The notes below the pieces were generated by a model. It searched no databases and was not told the DNA's origin. It saw nothing but the letters and a program-made list of their open reading frames with translations. From the NCBI RefSeq assembly GCF_037975245.1, contig NC_092566.1, positions 7,852,001 through 7,916,000 on the forward strand: a stretch of 64,000 bases of DNA. Reading direction: 5' to 3'. Positions 12,405 to 25,419 of this stretch are shown one piece after another. The stretch is from Apostichopus japonicus. Its lineage: Eukaryota > Echinodermata > Holothuroidea > Aspidochirotida > Stichopodidae. The position numbers were made by a program, and so were the translations under genes. Numbering within the stretch: the stretch's first letter is position 1; each line of letters starts with the position of its first letter.

Positions 12405-13769
12405 ACTAATATTCACGACAATGGGACAACACAATTATGTACATGACTGTGCATAGGCTGCATGGTTTTTGACCTCTCGACAGGTAGGCCAATCTGGAAC
12501 CGATCATCTATGCTTCCTGATGTACCTATCGAAGGAAATGATAGATGACATCTAATCTCAAACTCCATAATGACCTCCATATAGACAGAGGGGGGAAAAA
12601 ACAGAAATGAAATGAAGCCCAGCAACAGGTACATTTACTACATGTACATACTATCCAGACTATTAAACTCACTTTATAATGAGTTTTTCTTCAGATAAAA
12701 ACATAAACCTTGGATGCTACCAATGTATTTATATAATAAAGAAAAGAAGGGGAATCAGATAACTGCTATCATAATAATGTCATTTCCATCATTCATCTGA
12801 AGATACTACAGCACACTTATCAAAACCTAATCATCTAATTTGTTACTTACAGTTCAAGAAGCAAATGAATTGGAGAGGAGGAGGGTTCATTACCCCACTT
12901 TAAACATATCATGGCAACCAATTGGATTAGAGACGGATACGTTATCTATCCAGGTTTCCTTAGATTTGTTTTTCTTTCTGTCAAAATCTGTAATAAATTG
13001 TTTGTTTTGACAGTGGTTCTTATACTAATACCTGGGAACCTAATACCGAATGTTCTGAAAAGTCCACTCAACTTGTGGTGATCGTGCATGCCTTTGATGG
13101 GGTGCCCGATGATCTCTTTCACGGGACCCCCATTCATGCATTTACCATGTGTTCATGTGCAAGGTCACTTGTGACAATGTTTGCTTAAGGAGCTAGGCAA
13201 ATACCGTCATATCATTAATGTGCTGAGATTAACCAAAATTATCCTGAGACATTTTCTTTTTTTCAAATTTTATTGTTGAAACATTTGTCAGACAGTTTTT
13301 TACTTTGACAAAGGATATTGTGTTACCATAAAATGGTGATAATACTATGGTTCTATATATATACAGTGCTAAACTACTGTAGTCATCAAATCTTAGTTTG
13401 GTCATGGTACTGTAAAGTGAAGCTGTTGTGAGAAGACAGGTAAGAGGGTACCAGGGGAAATCTAGGGTAGTCTAAACAAGAGCTGTAGCACGGTGTGTCA
13501 TCTCCCAGATAAAAATCCTATCAGTTGATTTTTGTTTCCACTTCAATATGTCTGAAAGGCATCTGTATTGTCCCTAGATATACTGTATGCTAGATATAGA
13601 CAAATAATGGTCACTAATGCTCAGATTTTTAACAAGCACTTAGTTGTCACCCTCACAAGCTGTGAGCATTATTGAGACATGTAGGTAAATTATACCTAAT
13701 TGAACCCTTCCTCTTATGTCTGGAATTAATATGAAGGATCAGAGGCTCGAGGAAAATATTTTTTGAAAA

Positions 13770-13850
13770 CTTCTCTGGAGCAATGATTAGCATGCTAACC
13801 ATTTAGGGCCGACACTTACGGTCGACACTTAGGGCCGATCTTTAGAAACT
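13770..13850 (+). repeat. tRNA-like/SINE trace with short internal repeats (weak)
   Basis: GAGCAATGATTAGCATGCTAACC resembles a tRNA A-box/D-arm region (…AGTGGTTAGCATGCTAACC). It is followed by three imperfect copies of an 11-12 base unit, GCCGACACTTA / GTCGACACTTA / GCCGATCTTTA. No solid B box is seen. It may be a SINE head or a chance match followed by a small tandem repeat. Confidence 0.22.
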
Positions 13851-15131
13851 TTTACAAGTTGCCCCGGAAAGTTTGAGTGTTTAGTTAGAAACACCAGGCC
13901 GTATGCAAATCTGGCCTGAATGCTCATAATGTGTGAAGCAGTCCAATCCCCCTATCCCCGCTTCCCCCCCCCCCAAAAATAACATATAAGGCAGTTTCCT
14001 GTTTCACCAGCCTAAAAACAAATTGATGCAAAAAAGCTCACAAATTTGTGGAGAAAAAAGAAGGAAAAAGAAGACAACATTATAGATTAATGATTCATGT
14101 AGACCGATCCAAAACATGTGGATGAAAAAACGATCAGATTATTGATGATACCAATTTTCTATGCATGTTTAATGACAAATATGGAAATATGAAATGTCAG
14201 GAAAACTCACTTAGATTTAATGCCCTCAATGTGTACTAACTGTAAAACCTTGAGTTCAATGGAGACGGGATGGGAATTTCTTTGTGTACATATTTTGTAA
14301 GGTGTTTTACAACCAATGGTAAGTATTTAGCTAGTTTAAACCAAGTACAGAAAGCAGTCCATTTTTCCTCACACCAATAATGTACGAAACAGTACTAGCA
14401 GAACATCACCGAATTTAGCCCATTAATTTGAACGAGCATTATAGAATTGCACACTGCAACCAGATATTTACCATTATACACATACATGTACACACAAAAC
14501 CTGTGCACACTACCTGACACAGAAAGAAAACATATTTGCTTTTGACAATGTAGGACAACTTTTAATTTGATTACGGTATGCTATAAAGAGGGCCAGCAGT
14601 ACGAGGACACAATTACATTGTGAGCCAGCCTTATTAAATATAAAGACTCATATTTTTTTGGGCTGTGAATCAGAAATTGTTAGCCCAATAATGCCATAAT
14701 GTGGCACAAAAAGGCAAGTGTGCATACGTACAAACATTACAAAATGAATTGCCCAAGGTATAATCAAACTAATGCTGGACATTATATACATTAGACCTGC
14801 ATTTAAGAAAAAAATTCAATATTTTTTGCTTCTATATAGTTACTTGCATGGGGAAGGGGGGGGGGGGGTGTAGAAGGTAGGATTTTAGTCAGATAGAAAT
14901 ACTGACAAATGCTGTAAAGGTGTGTCATGAATAAGTGACTCTGTCAAAGGCCAGACAGATGCAAATCAAAAATAGTCACTTAAATCATTTTCATATGAAA
15001 AGGAAATGGGTACATCTACTGTACAAACCCAAGTGACTGAACCTTGTGATTACAAATGGTTCCAAGGAACCCCTTCTTCTTTTTTGCTATTTCAAAATCC
15101 GTTTATTTTCACAATTAAAAAAAAAAAGTGA

Positions 15132-15189
15132 GAAAAATGGGTAATACTATAGCTTTTCTGGAAAAATGGGTAATACTATAGCTTTTCTG
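15132..15189. repeat. perfect 29-bp tandem duplication
   Basis: The 29-base unit beginning GAAAAATGGGTAATACTATA and ending GCTTTTCTG occurs twice without a mismatch, 15132-15160 and 15161-15189. This indicates a very recent slippage or duplication event in intronic sequence. Confidence 0.96.
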
Positions 15190-16422
15190 TCTTCATGCAA
15201 TGTTACAAATTCACAAAAATGTGTTGTTATACCCATTGAAATCCCATACCTTACTAATATGTACATAGTTTGTATGTCACTCACAGCATAAAGTATTACA
15301 TAGCCCTTTCAGGTTGCAATATCACAGGGAAGAAAATCTACTTGTTCTTTTAAAGAACAATGTATTACTGTTAAATTTTGAAAACGTCAAGTGTTTCCAT
15401 TGTTGACAAGTGTTGTCTTCGTGGAGATATTAACTTTGTGTCAGGTTTTTGCATTTGAATAATTATATGACCACAGATCCAAGGTTCCAATGAAACTTTT
15501 AAAGCTGAACAGGAATCAAAAAAGCAACTTTGGGGCCATAGTCCAATCAACAGCTACCACTGTCTTTTTAACTATAATATCGACTGACGTCTACGATAAA
15601 ATCGCAACTGCAGCAGAGAAATTTGAAACAATGTAACATTCTTTTTTCTTTCTTTGTTTCACCACCCATGCATAACCAATGAACCAATATACACACAACA
15701 TTATTTTTTAACTTGAATTACCAACTGGCTAAGTAACTTTACCAAAAAGTCAAACCATTGACGAATAGAAATGTCAATAAACTGAAACTTTGTATATAAA
15801 ACGGACAAAACTTCTGATGACTCATACCATGCAACGCTATTATTATCCTTTTCTAAATAAACACAGTCATAAATACGGTACACAGTATAATACTAACAAA
15901 TGCACTGTTATCGTCATAAAATCGCCCCCAAAAAAACAGAAAAGCTACAATTCTTTCATAATGCAATAAATTTTGAAATCCACGGCATTCCGTTAAACCC
16001 TTCCAAATATGTGAAATTGAACAAACCAAAAAGACAAACAACAAAAAACGTTATCAATTATTTGCTCTCTGTAAATGATAGGCAGAATAAAATGAATTAG
16101 CGATTTCCAATAAAATGTTGCAAAGGCACTCTCTCTCTCTCTGCTCCTAACCTTTTTCAATTACACCATGCCCATTATATCGTCAACTAACCCATTTCCT
16201 TTTCACGGTCCATGTCTTCACTTCAACGGAACGACCGCGCTAATTTTCACGTTTTTCCCTCGTACGAAATGACTTGCACAGTAAACAAACCTGCCGGGTG
16301 GTGATCTCGGCAAACCTCAAGAAATATTGATTTTGAGACATTCCTGATCATAAAATGGTTAGAAACTCGGAGAAAATTCGATGGCATGTTTGGCAAAGGA
16401 TGGTGAAAATGTCAGACAGGCC

Positions 16423-16475
16423 ATATATATATATATATATGTAGAGAGACAGAGAGAGAGACACACACACACAGA
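16423..16475. repeat. compound AT / GA / CA microsatellite
   Basis: An (AT)n tract at 16423-16440 is followed by GAGAGACAGAGAGAGAG and then ACACACACACAC. It is a compound dinucleotide array. Open frames across it have no coding support. Confidence 0.93.
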
Positions 16476-16742
16476 GTGATGCGCACTGATAGGAAAAATG
16501 CAGACAGACAGACACGGCTCGGTAGGAGACCATCAAAACTTTTTTTTATGTTGTGTGAAAATGGGAAGAATGTTTACAATAAAATCGTCATTGTCAGACG
16601 TTAGCATTAATAACTTTGCCATCTTAACGGGTATACGATGTTTGGTAGAGTAATAACAAATCGAGGAGCCGAACAGACGTCAGCAGGAATGAAAAAAAAA
16701 ACATAGGAGGAGGTTAGACCGAAGGGTAACAACGTACCACCG

Positions 16743-16788
16743 AAACATAATTTGACCCGTTGTAAACATAATTTGACCGGTTGTAAAC
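16743..16788. repeat. two-copy 21-bp tandem repeat
   Basis: AAACATAATTTGACCCGTTGT is followed directly by the same sequence with CCG changed to CGG at the inner position, a 21-base periodicity. No function can be assigned. Confidence 0.85.
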
Positions 16789-17707
16789 ATTTGTAACGTA
16801 CCTATAGATACTACATACAGTAGGAGTTTTTGGTCTTGGAAAATTACCTTGCGTACCATCCAAAGCTATGTCACAGCTTCATCTCTCCATGATGGGGGGG
16901 GGGGAGTGGGAGTGGGGGTGGGAGTGGGATAGTGTCAGCTGCCTCAAGAGAAGAGTATTATTTTACCATGAATCAAGCAAAAAGTCCCTGAGCTACCAAC
17001 TTCCCAATTTTTACCAATCCTTATTATGGACAAAACATGAACTTGTCTTGTCATGCATTTAGTTACAGCGTCTCGCTCAGGTATCACATTTTTGAATTAA
17101 CTTTTCCCTAGTGTTCCTTTTATTACATGCTGTTTAGTACAGTTATTTAACTATAGTACTGTATGTATAAATACCTTCATATGCCAGCACTAAATTCAAT
17201 CCTCCTATACTGTACAGTTATTCATAGATCTATACCAATATTTTTTTTTCCTATTTTTTCTTTTGCTTTTTCATGTTGGGTAAACAGATGGGAAAGTTTT
17301 GTAGAGAGAGGTACAATAGGTGGAAAGATGTAAATGATGTACGAATAATTATGCAAAATGAGGTGTCAATGACTTAAGACAGGCCCTGTGAAAATTTGGT
17401 ATTATACTGTATTGTAGGTAGGTACTGTAGGTTAGTACAATTCTGTGTTGGCAATGTTGGCAATTTGATTGGCAGAAACTATTGTATTGTTGGTTGGAGA
17501 AAACTGTGAGGTTCTCCATCCCTTTTCATTAGAGGACTATTTTAATGAGATACTTGAAGTACTTTTTTTGGTGACAGGTAAGGGGAAAGATGTAAGGGGA
17601 GGGGGGTATTAAGGTATAAGGCAGGTAAATGTTTAGGTAAGCGTGACCTAAAAATCTACTTGCCATACGCAACATTCACTCGCTACCATTGGCGATATGT
17701 TTAAGTC

Positions 17708-17750
17708 TCAATGTACTGTACTGTACTGTACATATGTATTACAGTACAAA
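17708..17750. repeat. GTACT pentamer array
   Basis: A short run of GTACT units (GTACTGTACTGTACTGTAC) is followed by the inverted TTACAGTAC, so the stretch can pair with itself. The TACTGTAC/GTACAGTA motif recurs at many other places in the window (for example near 11865, 12400, 17155, 17212, 21087 and 43745). Confidence 0.75.
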
Positions 17751-19370
17751 ACTACAATATTGATATTTTCTACTTAAAAGTTACGCAGATGCATGGTGTT
17801 ACATAACAGGGTATTAACGGTAAAAGGCAGGGCCTTGTGAACATTTTCTCCTGTAGTAGGTACAATTCTATTTTTCGACAATGTCGTAAATTTTGGTTTC
17901 AGACATAATTCGTACTGTACTCAACATCCGTTTTTATTTCTACAGTTTTTTAATGTGAAAATGAATAAGCCATGCATGCTCCCCATACTGTACATAACAA
18001 CGCTCTAGAACAATGTATTTAAAAAAAAAATCACACATGTACATGCAACTCTACTTAAACACTTTACAATAACTACTATTTAATTACATACATGCTAAGC
18101 TATTGACTTCCAAAGGCATTATCAATCTATACCTACTCCAACATATATATATGCATGCCACAAATACGTCAAAGTCGTTACTAAACCAATATAAAGCACT
18201 AATTTTTTCCGCTTTAATTTACTTTCCGAGTGCCGTATTTCTCTTCTCGATTTTCTCTGTTGGTTTCTTCCACCTCTCAAGAAAGCCAATCTCTCTTCCT
18301 CTTACTCCTCCTCAGCAGCGGTAGCATCGCACTGCAGAACATCACTTAAGTTTTTGTGAGAAACAACATTCTTTTTGCCGTAGTACCACCACGATAGAGT
18401 TTCTTGACTTCATGAATATTCGTAGAGTAAGCAATGTTGTTGTTTCAAGCTTCATCAAGCAGGAGTAAGCTCAGATTTCCCCACCTCACTTGAAATCGAG
18501 CGGAACGGTGAAAGAGTGAACGGAGAGCCCTGCTGACGGCTCAAGTACGCCACATCTTCCTCAACCATCACCAGTCCCCTCCGATCACTCAGCTCAAAAA
18601 CCCTTGTAACATCATGTTTGTCTTTTCTGTTTTGCTTCAAGTTTTTCCAAGTTTTTTTTTCTTCTCTATCTCTCTCTCTCTCTTTTTTTCGTTGTCTCCC
18701 GTTGCATGTTTTTTTTCTCCCCCCTTCTCCTCTCTTTTTCTTTTTGATTAATATTCCATTTATTTAGACACACTACCTCCACTTAGACAAATCAAAAAGT
18801 TTCGTCATGTGAAGAAGATGCCATTTAAAGTTTGAGGATTCATCCAGGGAGTTATTCTGAACGAGACGGAGAGTTTATGACGAAAAACGTGTAAAAAAGA
18901 CTGCAGCTAAGCTCTAAATTGTTTCATGTTCTGAGGGGTAGAAATACAGTCACATACAGTACACAGCAAACTGTTCAATTTATTTGGACTTGCGAGCTAT
19001 AGGGAATTGCTCCTTATGTACAGGTAGATGACAGGATATCACAGATTCTAACCAAAACTTAAGTTGCAATATTCATATTGGTCATTTTCTTCCTGGAGGA
19101 ACTTTCACTGTTTTTCTTTCTTTCTCCCCCTTTTTGTTGTTGTTGTTGGTGTTTTTGTACTTTCACGGCATGCTGTGCAGTATTACAATGCATTGAGATA
19201 AAGAATGGAAGATATGTAACTCGTAAAAGATTTGAGAAATTCATATCTAGAGGGAGAGATTAAAGGGTAGTTTTTGGTAAGTTGGGAATGGTTAGGGAAG
19301 GGAGAAGACCAGCATGTAGCTAAGATGTGTATCGATTACATCACTTGAGTATTAATTTACTACCCATGAA

Positions 19371-19425
19371 CCCTTGTTAAACCCTTGTTAAAATACCCCT
19401 TGTTGGAAACCCTTGTTAAAATACT
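19371..19425. repeat. short tandem repeat, unit AAACCCTTGTTA
   Basis: Three to four imperfect copies of an 11-16 base unit based on AAACCCTTGTTAAAAT are seen. It superficially resembles telomere-type AACCCT but lacks regular hexamers, so it is called a small minisatellite. Confidence 0.7.
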
Positions 19426-20686
19426 GAACAAGTTTCTAAATGGCTGAGTAAACAGTTGACTCAGGCACAAGACGGAGTGGGAGGCGAGCCACAGAGTGGG
19501 TCAATTCGGGTTGAACCGGCCAAAAAGTAATACTGATGAAGATGGCACCCCTAGTTTATCATTCTTCAATTTGACATCACTTTTATTAAGTTTGTCTTCC
19601 CCTTTAACATTTCAATTCTTACTTCATGTTGAAAAGAAAAGTTCTACAAAATGTTTGGTTGTAGTTCATATTCACTTCACTGTACAAAATTTTTCCTTTT
19701 TTTTTGGTAGGGTGGGGGGGGGGAAAGGGAATTCTGATCAAAGAGAATTACCGAGAATGAGGAAATAGAAGCTAACAACCACAACAAAAAGAGCCCAAAA
19801 ACGTTACGACTTTCTAGGCTAGCTACTGTTGATGACAAAATGCAATGTTAGTAGCATTGAGACCTGTAGGACGTGGTACTGTGAAAGAGCCGAGTGTAGT
19901 AAATCGTCATTTCTTATGTGTATACAGTATTAATAAACAGATCTTACGATCGTTTGAAACAGTATATACTACTGCAGTACATTAATGGTACAGGCTAATG
20001 GATGAGTTCTGAGACACTTCTTACATTTCAAAGTTTACATAATTTATGACAACAGATGCAAATCTTTGAGCTCTTGAGAAAGACGAGGTAATTTGTGGAG
20101 GAAATGATGGATTCGCAGGTTCAGTTTATTTGAACAAGATGAGAAATATGTTTTGTTAATTGCATTATGATCTTGTAGGGAGGTTTGCATGTATGTGATC
20201 TTGTAAGGTAATATTTGCATGTATATAATAATATTGAAAGTATATTTGCTCATCTGGAAAGTTTATTTACATATTTAATCTTGCAGGGTTTTTTGCATAT
20301 TTAATCTTGTTAAAGGCTTTTTGCATAATATTGTAATTAACAAAATAAAACAGACAGGCAAAAGAAGGCAAAATAGATACCACTTTACTTTTAATTGCAG
20401 AAGAAGACTCGGTAACCAGTGTCGACTCCTCATACTATATATGAGCATCGCTCGGAGTAATACAATAGCTCTTTCTCCTTTTATTATAAGCCTAAATTTG
20501 TGCAAAGGCTCATTAACGATATGGTCGCTGCTCAGAGATTGTTTTTTACTAAAAAGTGCTTATGTTGAAAATAGGGAAGTTAATAAGGATGATCATAAAA
20601 ATTGTTTGTTGAAAAAAAGAAAAATTCGGCCCAAATTAGCACTTTCGCCATCAAACAAGAAATTAGCAGAACTTTACTTCACAATC

Positions 20687-20830
20687 TCAAAAACAATGCT
20701 CTGAGGTTTTTTTTTCAAATCTCCCACAAATTGAACAGAGAACAATATCCTTTTTATTGATACGATAAAGACATTGATTAGTACCCAAAATTTTATGGAG
20801 AAAACAAAAATTGCAAGTAGCTACATAATT
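20687..20830 (-). pseudogene. decayed LINE (non-LTR retrotransposon) 3'-end fragment
   Basis: On the minus strand the translation contains His-Lys-Ile-Leu-Gly-Thr-Asn-x-x-Leu-Tyr-Arg-Ile, then a Lys-Asp and Leu-Cys-Ser-Ile-Cys-Gly. This order of motifs matches the region after the reverse transcriptase of many animal LINEs, where a 'H(K/R)I(L)(A/G)TN..LY(R/K)I..KD..LC..CG' segment leads into a zinc-knuckle-like end. The typical Glu-His-Leu-Phe continuation is reduced to Glu-His-Cys-Phe. After that, stops appear in frame, so the element is dead. The remainder, to about 20275, may be further degraded LINE sequence but is not recognisable. Family cannot be named. Confidence 0.5.
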
Positions 20831-23110
20831 TACAAGCATTAAACTACTTTTCACAAAAAAAATAGAAAGTGAAACCAACGGAAAAAGTTCTGTGACAATG
20901 GGAGTATGGGACCAGATGTTCGATTGTCCTGTTTCTGTTGATATGAACTCGCTACAAGGAATTAAATAATGATGTTTCCCTTCAGAAAAGAATCAAAAGT
21001 ACTTTGAAACAAAGGGTTCTGTTTGTGACATCATAGTGTGCTTAGTGTGCCACTTCATGGTATGACTGAAGTCATGGCATGAAGTACTGTACAGTAACTG
21101 TTGAATCCATTATCGTCAGTGAGCATGTCATACATGAACTGAGTGTAGGCCACAAAATCTGCTCCAAACCTTTTAGGCAGTAAAAAAAAAACGTAATAGG
21201 TTGCTTGAGTGCAAAAATGGGGTCATTGAGGGTGTAATAGCCTACAAGTTTTATTTTCATGCAGTGCATTAAATAAGGACAAATACAGCTTTTCTAAAAA
21301 AAAAATTCTCAATAAGTACACAGTTAAACAATAATAGAAGGAAAGGAATGTACAAATTATCTAAATTCCAAAGTCAAGTCTGGCTGTCTCTGAGAGTGAT
21401 TAAACTTAGACAAACCCCTGAATAGTATCGGAGTGCTGTCGTCGTGCTACGGTTCACTGACGAAGTGACTCTGAGCGAAATAATCAGTAATCTTTAGTTG
21501 CGAGAAGTTTTGTAGTATTGTGTGGTCCATGCATATATAGTATACAAAACACAGAATAGGAGAGTTCTGCTGAAATTGAAGATGAAAATAATTAATAATT
21601 AAAGCAACAGAATCTGTCACTTCTCAGGGATTGCTACGTGTCACGGCTACAAACCAAGCATTTTTTGTTTTGTTTTTGAAACACAAAGAAAAAGTATGGA
21701 GGAAAAGAAGCTCCAAAACAAGGTGGAGGTTAAAAAAAGTCAAAATAGACCTGTTGGTAAATATGATAACATGTAGAGTTTATACTGTTTGAAAATTCAC
21801 AGGGTTTCCTAGATCAGAATTATTAATGTAATTATTGAAGTGTTGAAGGAAATCTTCTTTTTTTTTTATTTGGTTTCAAATTTGTTGAGGCTATTCCACA
21901 CTTAATTGCCACAATAATGTACATGCAGTTGAACTGTACTAGTTCAATTAGCTTAGAGATAGCATGATGAACTTAAAGGAGGCAGAAACCCAAGAATCAT
22001 CATTAGTTTACAGTGTGTGTTAAACTGTCACAAAACTGCTAAGAAATATCTCATTCGATTTGGGAGATATCCAAATGCTTCATGTTCCTTTCACACACAA
22101 AGCTGAAGACTTGATCAAGTCTAAAGTATGACATCATGAGTTTGGAAGGCTTTGTTCTTTGCCTCTTATACAATAAATACTACGTGGTCCCTGTGTAAAG
22201 AAAACTGCTACATGTGCACAACTTGGGACTTGTACAGCAACTTGACCTTTTACATAGGATTCTGCACTTTGATACAAGCATATTAATTACAGATCTGACT
22301 GAAACAAGGCATTAACCTTACTAAATATGTTTACTGGAGAAATTTGAAATCTTTTCTGTCACCGCCCCGCCCCCCCCTTCCCTACTCCACCCAATTTCAC
22401 CATCCGCAAATCACAAACCCAAATTTTAGAAATATTTTATCGATTAAAAGGAGACTCTGCGTTGCAAATCTCATCAACTGAAGTTGTACTATTGACACCC
22501 TTAAATGTAATTTTCCTACAGGATCCAGCTGTATTTTAAGACAAACATGAATATTTACTGACTAGTTATCGATGCATTCGCTGTACGAACGATATATTGC
22601 AACGTAGAATGGAATGGAGCAATTAATCGGTATTTAATTATAGATGATTACAATTTCCACTTCCCTTGTGTCTAATATTTGACTGGGCCTATTGGCCTAA
22701 GGGTACGTATAATATGGATGTTTGGATAGCCGAGGCTAAACATCTTTAATCTCGTATTCAGTCTAAAATCAACAGACTTTTCTTGAGATATAAACCATCT
22801 GTTTGATTTCTAACATAAACAAAACTGAGCTGTTTGTTCATGTACTTTCATTTCTGTGTGGCTGGAGGTTAATGACCACATGTGCAGCACCGCCCGCAAT
22901 TAAGCACAGTGTTTTGGTCGGTACATTTTTACCAAACCTAGATCCACAATGTTAAACTTAATAAAAGATTCATTGAAGATTAAAGTGAATTACCTAGATA
23001 TAACTTATTAAACGATGCTTAACGAGCAAAGAGATTATGGAATTAGGAGTCAATCTCCAACACTTCGTCGTCCAGACAAATTTGTTGCCAAATGTTGCAT
23101 TAATCCTACG

Positions 23111-23135
23111 TAATAATAATAATAAAAATTATAAC

Positions 23136-23167
<32 letters not shown>

Positions 23168-23303
23168 AACTTAGTTAGAAACCTTTGGCTTTTATGTTCA
23201 CATTTTGCTGACCAGCTATTCGAGAATTTTGCAAGCTTCTAACTAAGCTTTTTTAAATTTTTATTATTATTATTATTATTGTTGTTATGATTATTATTAT
23301 TAT
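23111..23303. repeat. ATT-rich foldback element
   Basis: The left arm is an AATAAT-rich tract (23111-23166) followed by AAAACTTAGTTAGAA. The right arm carries TTCTAACTAAGCTTTT (about 23237-23252) followed by a TTATTATTATTATT tract up to 23303. The arms are reverse complements, with roughly 55 bases of loop between the inner ends. It could fold into a long hairpin and may be a miniature foldback/MITE with microsatellite ends. No transposase remnant or target duplication was identified. Confidence 0.75.
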
Positions 23304-25077
23304 GGGAAAGTAATGAAAATTTTGAACAAAATTAAATCAAAATGCTGCTTAAAAGTACATGTATGTAAAATCTTTGAGGAGTCAGGACAACACATCATTG
23401 AGAGAATTCCACTACAGATCCACGGAGATTGGAATTAAAAGAGGGATGTACCTGTTTGATCAATCTCCTTATATCATTTTATGGAATAATACTCAGTCAG
23501 GTTAGATAAAATGGTAGGAAAATTGAGCAGGCAAAGCAGATATTCAGTCACTCAAACCTTTCTGTATTAAGTTTTCACGTTTTATTACATATATGTTTTA
23601 AATTTTGAAGCGAGTTCCATCATTGCTCCCGAGAGTTATACCATGGAGCGAGATGGTAAAATTTATACTTACTAATTATGAAGTGCTTGGTGCTACTGTA
23701 CAAACGAACATTAACTGAAACATATTTTAGTTAAAATGTGAAATGTATCGGATGAACGGTATTTACATTAACAGAATGTACAGATGTGATAAGATATCCC
23801 GACCCTTGCTTAGAAAAAACGTTGAAGCTTCCTGTTTAATTAAGTACATCACCAAGTACCCTAAATCCAACTGAATAGTCAAATTTGACTATATCTATCA
23901 CAATTTTTATGCCCTTGTGTGGTGAAGATGGTATTCTATGAAGCTTGAAAAAGAAAAAAAACACACCATGTGTAAATAATGAGTTGTGAGAATAGAAAAT
24001 GGTCTTCTCCCTCTATGATAACTGTGCCCCATGGAATTCTACACTACATACATACTATACATGTACGTGAGCTGTTAAACATTTCAGCAGCAGTACTAGT
24101 CATGTGGTGTTTCACGTACCGCACTGCAGCAGTTCCCTCGCGCGTTATTAGCACCTGCTTGTCAGTCACCTCAAGAACATTTACTCCCAACAATGCCATC
24201 TACTTATTGAAGGGATTTTTGAATGACACAAGAGCTTGTTATAACATATCTACTTAGAGGCTTAACCTCTTTCGGTTGAGTGATCAGCACCGTCCCTCTC
24301 TCAACCTGTCAATTAGACGAATCCTTCATTGCTATCGCTTTGCCTCTGACAGTCATGCCAAACCATTTTAATTTCCCTTCTTTTTTTTTTTTTCTGTGGT
24401 CTGGTATATGAATTTGTAAAGCATGGATTTCTCTTTTTTTAACATTCGGTCCATACCTATATGTTCTGTACAGCTTGCAAGATACAGACAAGCTCACCTG
24501 TCACCCCTCGCCCTATTGGGGGTGTCTGACTGACTAGGTTTTAGCTTAATACACTGTGTGCAAACCAACATCCAAAGAGAGTGTAAATTAGCCTCTTTCA
24601 TACCTTCAGTTCCAGGCGCCAGAGATATTAAACTTTTTCGGCAGAAATGTAATTATCTAATCAGGCACGCACCAGGCCGGCCAGCCCACTGGAGGGCATA
24701 ACATGAAGAGGCACATTACCCGCCACTGATCTCCCCTGAGTCCCGCAATTGGACAAAAAAAATAAGGGGGAAGAAAAAATGCCATAGCTGTAGCTCACAA
24801 TCTTTGTGCTTTTCATAATGGCGAGCACTGTATGGAGGATTCGGAGGGGGTTGGTTGCGTGCAAGAGAATGTTTGCACGGAACTGGAAGAGAGGATTTAA
24901 AAATACTTTGATAGGGATGAAGAGACTGAGCAGAGGGTGTGTCAAAGAGATCCTTCCAATGATGGGATAAAAGGATTATTTATCCCACGGGGTACAGTAG
25001 AGCACTGAGGATTTACACTTTTTTCCCCCGCTTTTCAAAGTAATCGTTTGTTTTGGTTTTTTCCCCAGAAAAAGTGC

Positions 25078-25419
25078 ATCTGAACTTTTTTTTACGGCTT
25101 CAGTCAACTTTTTGGATATATGTTCTCAGGATAACTTGAAGGCCTCTTTCAGAATATTGGAGTTTGTAACATCCTATTAAGCTAATTCAAATGAATTTGT
25201 AAAGTGAGATTTCTATCAAGCATTATTTAAAATGTTGTAAAACTACATCTGAACTTTTTGTTATGGCTTCAGTCAACCTTTTTGGATATTTATGTTCTCA
25301 GGTTAACTAGAAAGCCTCTTTCAGAACATTGGAGTTTGTAAAATCCTATTTAAGCTATTCAAATGAATTTGTAAAGTGAGATATATCTCAAGCATTATTT
25401 AAAATGTTGTAAAACTACA
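25078..25419. repeat. two-copy ~170-bp tandem duplication
   Basis: The unit from CATCTGAACTTTTT to TGTTGTAAAACTA occurs at 25078-25245 and again at 25246-25419 with small indels and substitutions. Shared blocks include GGCTTCAGTCAAC, TATGTTCTCAGG and CATTATTTAAAATGTTGTAA. It is older than the perfect 29-bp duplication at 15.1 kb, judging by divergence. Confidence 0.93.

Noticed and set aside
19371-19425. Interstitial telomere-like AACCCT repeats
   Set aside because: The repeat is irregular with an 11-16 base unit and lacks true hexamer arrays.
20321-20704. 127-codon plus-strand frame
   Set aside because: It is antisense to and adjacent to the LINE remnant and contains no known domain. Composition matches AT-rich background.
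24661-24945. GC-richer stretch near 24.66 kb as an exon
   Set aside because: Frames on either strand lack supported splice sites and domains. It might be conserved noncoding DNA, but that needs comparison with other species.
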